Assembly: GCA_037954665.1 (NCBI GenBank)
Contig: JBBMOL010000022.1
Coordinates: 2,914,001 to 2,978,000 of the forward strand
Direction: 5' to 3'
Length of the DNA: 64,000 bases
Origin: Laguncularia racemosa
Lineage: Eukaryota > Streptophyta > Magnoliopsida > Myrtales > Combretaceae
A model generated the notes under the pieces. The model did not search any database and was not told the origin of the DNA. It saw nothing but the letters and a program-made list of their open reading frames with translations. This document shows, piece after piece, positions 24,561 through 35,931 of this stretch. Every line of letters begins with the position of its first letter. Within the stretch, counting starts at the first letter, position 1. A program made the translations under genes and the position numbers.

Positions 24561-27465
24561 AGGTGTTTGCCATTCATCAACAGCAACACCAGGATATCTT
24601 GGATGTGGACAACATTGTAGGTATGCTTCTAGTACACTCCTGCAATGCATATGTGCTATTCGATACTAGTGTGTCTGTCTTATACGTTTGAGAATTTTGT
24701 CAATGTGTGTGCTTTGGATGTTGAAAATATGAATGACTACTTAGCTATTAGTAATCCTTTAAGAGTAAGAGGAAGAATAGGTAGGATATGTAAAGGAGTG
24801 AAAATAGAAATACATGGTAGGATGATGCTAGTAGACCAATTTGTATTAGAGATGATAGAGTTTGACATTATTTTGAGTGTCAATTGGCTATCAAAATATC
24901 ATGCCACCATTGACTATCACAACATGGTGATATAGTTTAATATACCCGAAGATGGATATTTTGAATATAAGTTAGAAGTGTAGAGACTCACTAGATTGTC
25001 TACCTATGAGATGTGGGGAAAAAGTGTACTAGCAACCATATCTGTTGAAGCCAGTGAAGAAGTTAGGATGGAAGAAGTACAGATAGTGAGGGAATTTCTT
25101 GATGTGTTCCCAGAAAATCTTCCTGCTTTACCCTTAGCCATGGAAATAGAATTCAACATCAACTTAATACAGGGTACAGTACCCATATCAAAACTAGTCT
25201 ACAGGATGGCACTAGTGGAATTGGAAGAATTAAGGAAACAATTACAGGAGTTACAAGATAATGGTTTTATAAGACCTAGTGTCTCTCCTTAGGGTGCACC
25301 AGTCCTGTTTGTGAAGAAGAAAGATAGAAGCATGAGGCTTTATATAGACTACAAGGAATTAAATAAAGTCACCATAAAGAACAAATATCCTCTTCTTAGG
25401 ATAGATGACCCGTTTAATTAGTTATAGGAAGCTCAGGTGTTCTCCAAAGTAGACTTGAGATTAAGCTATCATCAACTCCGAATCAAAGAAGAAAACATCT
25501 AGAAAACAACATTCAGGACTAGATATGGGCACTATAAGTTTTTAGTGATGCCCTTTGGACTAACAAATGCACCAGCTGCATTCATGAATTTAATGAACAG
25601 AGTACTTAGGGATTTCCTAAATAAGTTTGTAATCGTCTTTATAAACGATATCCTAATATACTCTAAAAGTATTGAGGAGCATAAAGAGCACTTGAGATTA
25701 GTATTAAGCAAGCTACAAGATAAGAAGTTGTATGCTAAATTCAGTAAATGTGAATTATGGCTGGAACAAGTAGTCTTCTTGGGTCATGTGGTTAGCAGGG
25801 ATGATATATATGTGGACCTAGAAAAGGAGACAACATTAGTAGACTAGCACAAACCGAAGACAGTTATAGAGGTAAGAAGCATCCTAGGTCTAGCAAGCTA
25901 CTACAACAGATTTATAGAAGGGTTTTCCAAAATAGCAACTCCTCTCACTAGATTGACAAAGAAGAATACGAAATTCAAATGGGATGAAAAATGTGAAATC
26001 AATTTTCAGACGCTCAAAGAGAAATTGGTATTAGCACCAGTTTTGACTTTACCCAAGAGTAGAGAAGAGTTTACAATGTATAGCGATGCCTCAATTCAAA
26101 GGTTGGGGTATGTATTGATGTAAGGTGATTGAGTAATAGCATATGCATCTCGAAAACTAAAGCCATATGAAAAGAACTACCTAACTCACGACTTGGAATT
26201 GGCAGTTGTAGTGCTAGCTTTGAAACTATGGAGACATTATTTATATAGAGAAAAGTGCAAAATCTTCATTGACCATAAAAGCTTAAAGTACATAATTACA
26301 CAAAAAGATCTAAATATGAGATAGAGGAGATGGTTAGAGTTAATTAAGGATTACAAACTAGAAATACAATACCATCCAAGAAAAGCTAATGTGGGGTAGA
26401 TGTCCTTAGTAGAAAGAAATAAAGCAATATAGCTACTCTCATCACTTCACAGAAAGAGTTATTAGAAGACATGTGCAAAATGGAGCTAAAAGTTTTGACA
26501 CAAGAAGTGAGAGCAAAAATGGCTATCTTAAGGATTCGGCCAACCATAATGGATAAAATTAAATCTACTCAGATGGAAGATAAGGACATTCAAGAGCTCA
26601 AGAGCAAAATGGAACAAGGAAAGGCACCAAAACTCAACTTAGATATAGAAGAGACCTTAAGGTACAAAATGAGACTATGTGTACCGAAGGATATAGAATT
26701 GAAGAGAGAGATGATCAGTTTAAAAGGACTATACAAATATTGGAAGATTAGCTCAGGGCATGTGCACTAGACTTTGGAGGGAATTGGAATGAGCATATAT
26801 CTCTAATGGAGTTTGCTTATAATAACATTTACCAGGCAACAATCCAGATGGCACCATATGAAGCTCTTTATGGAAGAAGGTGCATATCTCTACTACATTA
26901 GGATGAAGTGGGAGAAAGACAGATGATGGGGCTAGAGTTAGTGCAAGAAGCAGTTGACAAGGTGAAAATAATCAGGCAGAGAATACAAACGGCCCAATCT
27001 CAACAACAGAGCTATGCAAACAAGAGAAGGCATCCTTTCGAATTCTAAGTAGGAGATAAGGTATTATTGAAGATTTCTCTAATAAATGGAGTGATCAAGT
27101 TTGGGTTGAGGGGAAAGCTAAACTCGAGGTATATAGGCCCATTTGAAATCTTGAAGAGAATGGGCACAGTGGTTTATAGATTATTCCTTCCATTGAATTT
27201 GGCTAGGATACATGATGTATTCCACATATCTATGCTAAAAAAATATGTACCCGACCCAAATCAGATAGTGGCCTTGGAACTACTGAATGTGTAGCCAAAT
27301 CTGACATCTTTAGAAAGGCTAATCAGGATTTTGGACATTAAGGAATGGGTGTTAAGATGGAAAACAATCCCTTATGTTAAAGTGCAATGGATAAATCAAA
27401 CGGAATGGGAAGCGACATGGGAACTAGAAGTAGAAATGAGGAAAAAGTATTCAAAACTCTTCTAG
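24561..27465 (+). pseudogene. protease-RT-RNase H-integrase remnant with chromodomain-like end
   Basis: The protease lies near 24640-24935 (FDTSVSVLYV, then a frame change, then NWLSKYHATIDY). RT lies at 25300-25850: DYKELNKVTIKNKYP, MPFGLTNAPAAF, and FINDILIYSK, where the first catalytic Asp of the usual F/Y-x-DD is Asn (codon 25644-25646). RNase H follows at 26080-26390 (MYSDASI). Integrase is deleted from just after KREM near 26715 to the ILED-LRAC region, so the zinc finger and DDE core are gone. The C-terminus (about 26770-27465) has the FAYNN...MAPYEALYGRR block and a chromodomain-like PYVKVQW...EATWE end. At least eight stops are present. Confidence 0.85.
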
Positions 27466-27497
27466 AATCAGGTACTTTTAAGAAAAAAAGTTTTTAT

Positions 27498-27511
27498 AAA
27501 GGGAGGGAGAA
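27498..27511 (+). other. polypurine tract of the chromovirus-type element
   Basis: AAAGGGAGGGAGAA lies directly before the 3' LTR start TGTAATACC. Confidence 0.85.
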
Positions 27512-29439
27512 TGTAATACCTGAAAGATTTTAATTATTTATTTAATTATATGATATAGGTATTATCATAAAGAGCTACGGATGGGGATGGAATTTTATCA
27601 AAATTCAAGGGGAAATTTGGTCATTTCACACGAAGAATATAAATATTGCGAGTTGACCTAAAGAGCCTCATTTTTATCATTCTAAGTAGTAAACAGAGCT
27701 GTAGAGAACAAATGCTCCATATGAGAAACCTATGACGATGATAGGAAAAAGGAGCGAACCAATTCCAAGAACTCGAGGTAAGGATCATTATATGAATTTC
27801 AAATTAAGATTTATGGAATTTGTAGTTATGTGCATCATTTGTTCATACTGAACACGAGGTGCATGAAGGGACACAAGAGAACGGAGAATCGACGATCCGA
27901 GATTTGCGACTTATTGAAATTAAAGTATGAAATTATTTGTAAATTAAATACTATTATGAATTTTAGAAACTTAGTTAAGTTTAGGTATAAAAAGGATTAG
28001 GTTTTAGAGGAATTGAAGTAATAGAAATAAGGTTCATGAAGATTATCGAGGGTAACACGACCTCCCAACACGGTAGTGTTTCGACCATGTTGAAATGAAA
28101 AAGTGCATCGAGAGATACACGATCGTGTTCCAACTGTGTTAAGTTAAGGGCAACACGACTTCCCAACATGGTCGTGTTCCGACCATGTTGAAATGGAAAG
28201 GTGTACCAAGAGATACACGGCCACCTAACATAGTCGTGTTTCGACCATGTTAAGCAAAGGTAACACGACCTCCCAACACGGTCATGCTTTAGCCCATGTT
28301 GAGCGACATAGTCCCCAACATAACCGTGTTGAATAAAGTATAGCATAATTATATGTTCATTTAACTTCAATTTAAACTAATTTTCATGCAACCTAGATAG
28401 CTAGTAAGGCATTAGAGAAATTAAATGAATAGGATTAAAAAAATTAAGAATGATATTGATTTTAGATTGAATACTAAGAAGAGCATGTTAACGTGTACAG
28501 ATTTCCAATTAAATTAAGTCCAAGATTGGGAAGTGCTTAAGGCTAGGATCCAAGGTACGTGTAACTTACGTGTTGATTGTGCTTGTTTAAGTTAGTCTAT
28601 ATATTGAACATGTGTTAATTGACGAAATGGCTTAAGTGGTTAAGTGATATGTTGTATATGCTTGGCTTGACCTAAGGGCCCGTAGTGGCAGATCCTTAAG
28701 GAGCACCCCAATGATCCCTGTATAATGTTGTCCTTAATGGAGTCATGCTTAGAAATGATATAGGCTGAATGTAGTTTAAGTGGTTAAGTGTACATGGGTG
28801 TGAGGCCTGTAGTGGCAATTCCCATCACTAGGTTTAAGTAGACATGAGTGTGGGGCTCATGTGGTAGTTCCCATCACCAAGTCATGCTTCAATGTGTTAA
28901 GTGTGTTAAGAGGATCATGAGTACCCTGTTGTTTGCTTGTGGACATAAATTATATTATGAAATGGTTATTTGTGTTTAAGTTCTGCATGATATGTGTGAC
29001 ATTAGTTTATGTTTGTTCATGCATATGTGTTTGTATTATACGTACTAGGCATTAGCTCACCCTTCAGATAATCATTTTTAAATGCAGGTATTAAGGGGGA
29101 TGAGAACACAAAAGATGACTTGGGTTTAGGTAAACCATAGAGAGAGAAAGACGAATAATACCATTATTATTATGGTGATTAAGTTTTAAGAAAATTATGA
29201 TATTTAACTGCAGTAGACAATATCTTTTGAAATTGTTATTTTTGGTGTTTAAAGACTTCTACTACTTTAGATAACTGATAAGGTTTAAGTTATCATTGGA
29301 ATTTTGAAGATGTATGAAATGTTTTATTATAGGAGTTACAGTTTAAAATATATCAAAATTGTTTTAGAGCCTCAACGTGTTCTTGTGAGATAAGGACACG
29401 TGGCGGGCAGTAGCGCGGCCCGAGTTTCATAGCGTTACA
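27512..29439 (+). repeat. 3' LTR (1928 bp)
   Basis: It starts TGTAATACCTGAAAG and ends CATAGCGTTACA, followed by TTATC. It is 84 bp shorter than the 5' LTR, mainly through loss in the minisatellite block. Confidence 0.92.
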
Positions 29440-29444
29440 TTATC

Positions 29445-30350
29445 ACTTGAATAGCTAAAAAACACTTCCAATAACGCCCAAATTCTAAGAAATTCCTCCA
29501 AACACCAAATTGACTTTCAAAAATCCAAAATCAACCCTCAATACTTATATAAAACTTGTAGATTGGAAGATGTTTTTCAATATATCTCAACTCTAATTAA
29601 ATTCACTCACCTTCAACTTTCACGCCATTCTCTTATAGCTTCCACCTTGCATTTCAACATCAAAATACCTAAATTAATACACTAAACTATAGATTAGAAG
29701 ATTCTAAACTGCATATCTAAATTCTATAGCCTAAAACTCTAATTGAACAAAATTCCTGTAGCCTTTATACATGGATGTCACGTTCATCTCTTGAATCCTC
29801 AATTGAACACTTGATCTTCACTTCTAAATCCTTCATTTATCAATTGAAACACTTAGTTAAAATATTAAAATGATTCTAGAACTTTAAAGATAATTTTGAA
29901 ATCTCACCAAATAAAGCTTAGTTCTTAACTACAATCTTCTAAAGCACTTAAATTAATTTTTAATTCTTCAATTTCACCTAGCAAAAATTAAAATCCCACC
30001 TGACATTATCTTGAAGCTATACGCTATTAGAGAGAGAGAAAGAGAGAGTGGAGAGTTCACTTTAAATTGATTTTATTTAATTCTTTTAAATTTAATGAAT
30101 TCCTTTGCTGACTTTGAGATATTTCACCAAATATATACATGTCTCTAATTGACCTATAGAAAGGTCTTATTCGAATGATCTAAAAAAACTTTGTTTTTTT
30201 TCTTTTGTTTATTTTTTTTATATTTTTAAAAGAAAACTGATTTACTGTAACGAGGAAAATCTTATTAAATGAACAGTGTTGAATGCACCTACAAAGCAAA
30301 AGAAAAGGTTAATAATGGATTATGGAGAAGAACCATAAACTACGTACATG

Positions 30351-30381
<31 letters not shown>

Positions 30382-30757
30382 TACTTATTTTTAAGTAATA
30401 CGACTCAAATGGTAAATAAAAAGAACAACTAATGACAAGGATTAAATGTTGAATCAAAGAAATAAACATTATTAAAGCGTCTACAAAAGAAAGATAAAAA
30501 CATATTTGTAATATTGAAAGACCAGCCTTATATATATATAATTTTTATTTGTTTTTTTTTAAAAAAAAAAAAGTGGCTTAAATGAGTAAGAGTCATTATT
30601 CAATGAGTGCTGAAGGAAATTAGTTTAATCAAGGATACCTGAAAAAAAAATGTTGGTAATGAAATGTAGGAAATGGAAGTTAACGCAACGCAACGGACAT
30701 ATGCATAAATCCGACATCATGAGATCTATTGAAAAGAGATATACTAAAAGCTATAAG
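29445..30757. other. AT-rich spacer, no gene seen
   Basis: This continues the sequence interrupted at 18742. It contains a purine run near 30030-30050 (GAGAGAGAGAAAGAGAGAG), a TA repeat at 30356-30380 and two pieces resembling sequences at 17.1 and 32.1-32.3 kb. No convincing reading frame. Confidence 0.55.
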
Positions 30758-31744
30758 TAGGGCCGGTAATGCGGGCCAAATGGGCCGGCCGACCCCGACC
30801 CGCACCTGCCCACGGGTCATCGCGGGCTGGCCCGCAAGTCTGGTGGGTTAGGAAAGTCTGCCCGCCCCGCCCCGCGGGCCATGCGGGCTGGCCCGTGGAC
30901 CAGCAAATTTTTTTTTTTTTAATGTAAAACAGGCCGCGGCGGCCTTCTTCAGCAACGGACGGCGGTGCCGTCACTTCAGTCGACGTCGGCATCGTCAGTC
31001 ACGGTTCTCGCGGGTCGCGGTCGTGCTGCACAGTAGTCGCCAGTCACCAGTCGTCAGTCGTCGATCGCTGTCACGGTCACGGTCGCAGGTCCTCAGTCCT
31101 CAGTCACGGGTCGCGGTTGCGGTCACGGTCGCAAGTCCTCAATCCAAGGGAAGTGCTGTGCTTTTCACTCGTTACCACTAAACGACGAAGCCAGGAGCAG
31201 AAGGAGGGACTTGAACCCTCAACCTCAGCCTTAGCAAGGCTGCTGTAGCGATCCGCAGATGTCTTCATCGGTCGCGGTCGTGCTGCATAGTAGTCACCAG
31301 TCGTCAGTCGTCGGTCGCGGTCGTGTTGCACAGTAGTCGCCAGTCGTCGGTCGCGGTCGCGGTCACGATCGCGGGTCCTCAGTCCTCAGTCGTGGTCCTC
31401 GCGGGTCGTGGTCGCGGTCACGTCGCAGCAGGTCCTCAGTCCTCAGTCGCTGTCCTCGCGGGTCGCGGTCGGCAGCGGCAGTGCAGGGCATGGCAGCTCG
31501 TCATGTCGTCCTCGTCAAGTCCAAGTCGTCATGTCCAGGTCCAGCAGGTCCGAAGTCCCTCCAGCCGGCAGCCGTTGCACCTGTGCAGAACTGCAGAAGT
31601 TTCGGCGGGTTGGCCCGCCGCCCGCGGGGATTGCCCGCCCTGCCCCGCGGGTCAAGCGGGCGCGGGTCAAGCGGGCGCGGGCCAAAATGGCCTGCACCCC
31701 TGCGGGTCAAAATTTTTTAACCCGCCCCGCAATTCCCACCCCTA
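30758..31744. mobile_element. GC-rich non-autonomous hAT-type DNA element (987 bp)
   Basis: Imperfect terminal inverted repeats begin TAGGGCCGGTAATGCGGG on the left and, reversed, TAGGGGTGGGAATTGCGGGG on the right. A perfect 8-bp duplication GCTATAAG flanks it (30750-30757 and 31745-31752), as hAT transposases make. There is no transposase. The interior is far richer in G and C than the surroundings, with many GTCGCGGTC and GTCCTCAGTC words and three copies of a unit containing GTCGTGCTGCA (near 31020, 31275 and 31320). Long open frames in it are by-products of base composition. Confidence 0.88.
31196..31250 (-). other. tRNA-like half captured in the hAT element
   Basis: On the minus strand, an anticodon-arm-like stem-loop CAGCC-TTGCTAA-GGCTG is followed after a short spacer by a T-arm-like GAGGG-TTCAAGT-CCCTC. 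The loop would give anticodon GCT, but the 5' half and a matching acceptor strand are missing, so it is not a tRNA gene. Confidence 0.4.
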
Positions 31745-31752
31745 GCTATAAG

Positions 31753-32599
31753 GATAGAATAATGAAAGAGATATAAATGTGAAAAGAAAAAATGAGATCT
31801 AAAAATAAATAAAAGAACCATATAAGGACCACCTACCTTGACAAAGTTAGAAAAGAATTAATATAATTCATGAAAGATATTTATTTCTTATTAATGTTTA
31901 CTTTCTTATTTCTTTATTTCTATATATAACTAGTTAAGCCTAAAAGTAACAGTGAAGTGCCTAAACAAACAAAAGGTAATATTTACAAATCATAACTTGA
32001 AAAGACTACAAATGAATATTTTCTATTTAGAAAGAATGTTTCAAATTATTTTTCTTTTTTTCAATTTATATTTTCTGCCCTAATGAGGGAGTCTTTTATT
32101 GAATGATAAAACATCTACAAGAGTAATAGATTCTAGAAAAGGAACCATGAATCGATACACTACATTCAATATATGTATATATTTTATTTCATAATATGCA
32201 ATTCTTATAGACATTATTATTGTTATTATTTAGAAATAAAAAGGGGAACAAGACTCAAAACCATGAAATAAATATTATTGAAAGCCCTACAAAAGGAGGG
32301 AAAAAATAAAAAAACATAAAACACTAAAGGTCTATATTAAGTATGTGTTATCTTTTTATTTTTTATTTTTTTTCAAAGTTGGCCTAAGTGATGTGGCCTT
32401 ATTCAATTGAACATGTTTAAAGAAAACCTGCTCAACATGAAAAATAATTAAAACTTACTAGAAATATGTTAATAATGGACTATAGTAAATAGATATTCTA
32501 TTATCTTGCTATTTTTATTTACAAATGATGAGGGAAAAAAATCTATCATGAAAAGAAATTTCGAAAAAAGGAAAAAACATTGAAAAAAAAAAAACCACC
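31753..32599. other. AT-rich spacer, no gene seen
   Basis: Low-complexity T and A runs with two repeat pieces (about 32085-32175 and 32270-32320) that recur in variant form near 30250-30500. Confidence 0.5.
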
Positions 32600-33162
32600 T
32601 TTGCACACAAATCAAAGTGGTGGTCAATGAAGCTCTTTTGATGGTGGTCACAACAAGGTGGTGGGTTGGATCAACACTACACAAGTTGTTTGTCAAAATC
32701 CCAAGTCAATTTGATGCAAGAAAGGCTACAAATGCCCCCATCTTAGCTTACAAATTCGCATTCATGAACAAGAACCCTAATTTGAATTTGACTCAAATTA
32801 AAGGCTTAAATCTCAATGAAATCTGAATATATTGGATAGGTTTTAAAACTACAATATTGGGAAAGGTATTTCTACCTTCAAATCATGTCAAAATTTACCT
32901 TTGAGTGACAGATTTCTAGATATAAGTCTAAGAATGGGTAGATCTCAATCTAGAGAGAGTGCGAATTGGAAGTGATTATGAGTATTTTGATTCACACTTC
33001 ATGTCCAAACAAGTTCCCTAAGCCCTTATTTATACTTGAACATGCTCAATTTCATTTGGGAAATTAAAAAATCATCCAAAATGAGAACTTTTATTAAATG
33101 GCTATTTAATGCACAATTTTATTTTTTTCCTATCTTTAGATTGATTATTGAGACACCCCCCC

Positions 33163-33193
<31 letters not shown>

Positions 33194-33858
33194 AAAAAAA
33201 AAAAAAAACTAAATCAAGACTGTTTTTCGATTCAATTGTATGCCATGCCTTTCACATCATTTCACCAAATGAAATCAAAAGTGAGCTTGGAATGAGTTGA
33301 TCTCGTGGGGAATTTGTGCTAGGAAGGTGGTTGGAGCTTGAAGATGATGGTGCTATAGCAATGACGTGGATAAAATTGGTGATGTAATGCTAACTCAATA
33401 ATGACATGGTGTTGACTTGTTCAAAGTGACCAATATAAATGTGCTACATGGAAATTTTGTACCTTAAAGAAAAGTGAGGTGCAAATTGCTAAGCTTAAGT
33501 ATTGATCCCTTGACTTGGAGGGAGTGTGCATGTGCATGATCTTGCACTTGGAAAATCTTTATGCTTTAAGCTCAGCCTAAATGAATTCCAAATGGTAAGT
33601 TTGGTTTAGGCCCAAGTTGTCCTTTAAAATGCAATCCAATGACTACAAATTGACCCAAAATTTTATTTTTCCTAATTTTTCTATTTTTTTCTAATTTTTA
33701 AAATCTTCCCCTTTTTTATTTTTTTTCCTTTTTTTTCTCTTTTTCATTTGTTTGTATTGTCTTTCCTATTTTATTATTACTCAAATTAGGACATTTTCTT
33801 TTATTTTGACTATTGAAAAATCTTAAAACTAAGGAGGGCGAAAAATGGGTTGTCTACA
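32600..33858 (-). repeat. LTR-like remnant, minus strand
   Basis: Read on the minus strand it starts TGTAGACAACCCATTTTTCG, close to the Tat LTR start TGTAAACACCCCATTTTTGC, and has a TATA box TATAAATA (33034-33027) about 825 bp in, followed by GC-richer leader-like sequence. The far end near 32600 is uncertain and no target duplication was found. A long C/A homopolymer lies inside. Confidence 0.5.
33156..33208. repeat. compound homopolymer: 28 C followed by 25 A
   Basis: Read directly. Such a run is hard to sequence, so its length may be inaccurate. Confidence 0.95.
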
Positions 33859-34995
33859 CCTATTCCTATTTTGAAAGGCAATTTTAGGTATATTTTCTTC
33901 TTTAATCTTCAAGATGATATCCAGACTATAGATTTATCTTAGAAAACATGGTTGCTCCTTTTAATTAATTAAATAAATTGCCAAATTGACTGAGATGATA
34001 CTTGTTCTTAACCATTACCTTATTTAATTCTTGATACTCAATACATAGTCTCAAACCCTCATATTTCTTTTTCAGAAAAAGTACAAGTACACCCCAAGGT
34101 GATATACTAAGCTAAATAAAACCCTTATCTAGTAGTTCGTGTATTTGTTTCTTTAATTCCACCAACTCCATTGGAGACACACAATAAGGAGCCTTGAAGA
34201 TAAGTGTTGTATGGGGTAAGAGGCCTATGGTAAACTCAATTTCTCTATCTAGTGGCAGTATAAGAAAATTCTTTAGAGAAACTTCATGACAATCACATAC
34301 TACTAGTATATTTGCTATTCTTACTTCTTTAGCTTGTGTATCTACCACTAAGGCCAAATATCTTATGCCACCATTTCTTAGTAATTTTCGAGCTTTACTT
34401 GCTACAACTAATCAAAGGTTTCCTTACTAGGACTTCCTTTGAAACTAAACTCCTTTCCATCTACCTTCTTAAATGTCACATTCTTCCCTTCACATTTAAC
34501 ACTAGCATGATGATTAGTTAACTAATCCATTCCAAGTATTACATCAACCCCCTTTATATCTACTACAATTAATTCTATAGGCTTTTTTATGAAACCTTAT
34601 GTACATATCTCCTTTCATCCTTTGTAACGATATGTTCACCACTGAAGGGGGGTTGTTACCATTAGTTCATAGCTTAAGTTTTGATATAGAGATTTATTTC
34701 TATCAACATACTCTTTTGATACATACAAATGGGTTACGCCTATATCAAATAGAGTATAAGCATAACCATCCCCTACAACAACTACAATAGCCACCTTCCT
34801 ATTTTCTTCTATATTGTGTACCTGAAATGCTTTTTCCAACGATTCAATAAATTCCTCAATAGCCAACAGGTAAATACTATTTCCTTGATGTGGTTTCATG
34901 ATTTGTTGCACACAAGCCAACTTATCCCCATCAATCCCACTAACTCTAGCTATGTAGTTACAAATTGCTACATTATATCCATCATCCACATCCAC
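33859..34995 (-). pseudogene. minus-strand Ty3/gypsy fragment: protease and start of RT
   Basis: The protease part (34995-34636) reads IVVVVGDGYAYTLFDIGVTH and LYVSKEYVDR, with the D-[ST]-G site changed to DIG. The RT start (34357 down to about 33865) reads VCDCHEVSLKNFLILPLDRE, then ELKKQIHELLDKGFI, followed by broken codons resembling RLCIEYQELNK and SKINL-SGYHL. It ends where the LTR-like remnant begins. RT palm, RNase H and integrase are missing. Confidence 0.75.
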
Positions 34996-35136
34996 TTCGT
35001 ATCATTTTTTGTAAAAGTATGAAGAATGAACTTAATTGTCTAACTTTGAAAAGTAATATAACTATCTATCTTGCATAAGCTCCTAAGCTACCCCTCACAT
35101 TTCACTTGTGCCTAAATGCTATGGTTCCCAATATAT

Positions 35137-35148
35137 GCTCTAATGCCA
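35137..35148 (-). other. possible primer binding site of the minus-strand fragment
   Basis: TGGCATTAGAGC on the minus strand compared with TGGTATCAGAGC, preceded by ATGTAATAACC that could end an LTR. Only about 140 bp separate it from the protease, so gag would have been deleted. Confidence 0.4.
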
Positions 35149-35771
35149 CCTAAAGGTTATTACATCCTATAATGGTTTAGAAAGCAAACATCCTTATAAC
35201 TCAACTCTAGATTTGTTCAAAAGACCATTTTCATTTATAGTTGAAAGAGTTTTACACCAACATACCAACTATACAAGAGTTTCTACTACCCAAAACACAT
35301 ACATTTTTTTTTCCATATTTTGTACACCAAAATAGCATAACCTTGTTCTAAAGCGGTTGACTCCATCTACATGCTCTCAAAAGATCTCCTAATAGTGGGG
35401 GTGCTCACATTCAAGCTTCATTTTGACCTAAGGATACAATAGATATCCCCTTAGCTCATTGTTGAGCTAAGTAAGTGGATAAGACACACAAAACCAATTC
35501 ACACCAAAGAATGTAAAAGTATACTAGCATGTAAAATGTACAAATAAGAAGCGATGAAATCAATATCAAACATTTGATATTTTCCATGTTAATGCATGTG
35601 ATGTATATTGGTACCAATACCCTAGTCCAGCCTAGATAATCATCCAGTTAGATATCATCTCAAGCATTTAGATAAGAAAATCCAAGAGCATAAGGCTACA
35701 AAGAGTAGCCTGGGAGTAGGACTACCATAACCTAGGACTACAAAAGTTATCAAAACCTTTTAATTAGATGG

Positions 35772-35931
35772 ACAAACACTCAAACTAGTTTAATGCAAAA
35801 TTTATCAGAGTTATTTAATTTTATCGTGGCAGAGAAGTCTCTACAATACTTTCTAAATTATCATTTGGGTTTGCTAAACTTTTCGATTAGATTCACAAAC
35901 ACTCAAACTAGTTTAATGCAAAATTTATCAG
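35772..35931. repeat. 37-bp direct repeat, 123 bp apart
   Basis: The 37-bp word starting ACAAACACTCAAACTAGTTT occurs at 35772-35808 and 35895-35931 without differences, in AT-rich DNA with no gene. Confidence 0.85.

Larger units (their letters stand above)
18743..29439 (+). mobile_element. full-length chromovirus-type Ty3/gypsy element, decayed, with nested solo LTR
   Basis: LTRs at 18743-20754 and 27512-29439 flank a primer binding site, gag, protease, RT, RNase H, a partial integrase with a chromodomain-like end, and a polypurine tract. The 5-bp direct repeat TTATC stands on both sides (18738-18742 and 29440-29444), so the borders are certain. The span is 10,697 bp, of which 2161 bp plus a 5-bp duplication are the nested solo LTR. 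The two LTRs differ at roughly one position in ten in the stretches compared, so the insertion is old. The coding region has many stops. Confidence 0.93.

Noticed and set aside
31323..31776. Long overlapping frames in the GC-rich block
   Set aside because: They lie in a transposase-free hAT element with CG-rich repeats; several frames on both strands are open only because stops are rare in such DNA.
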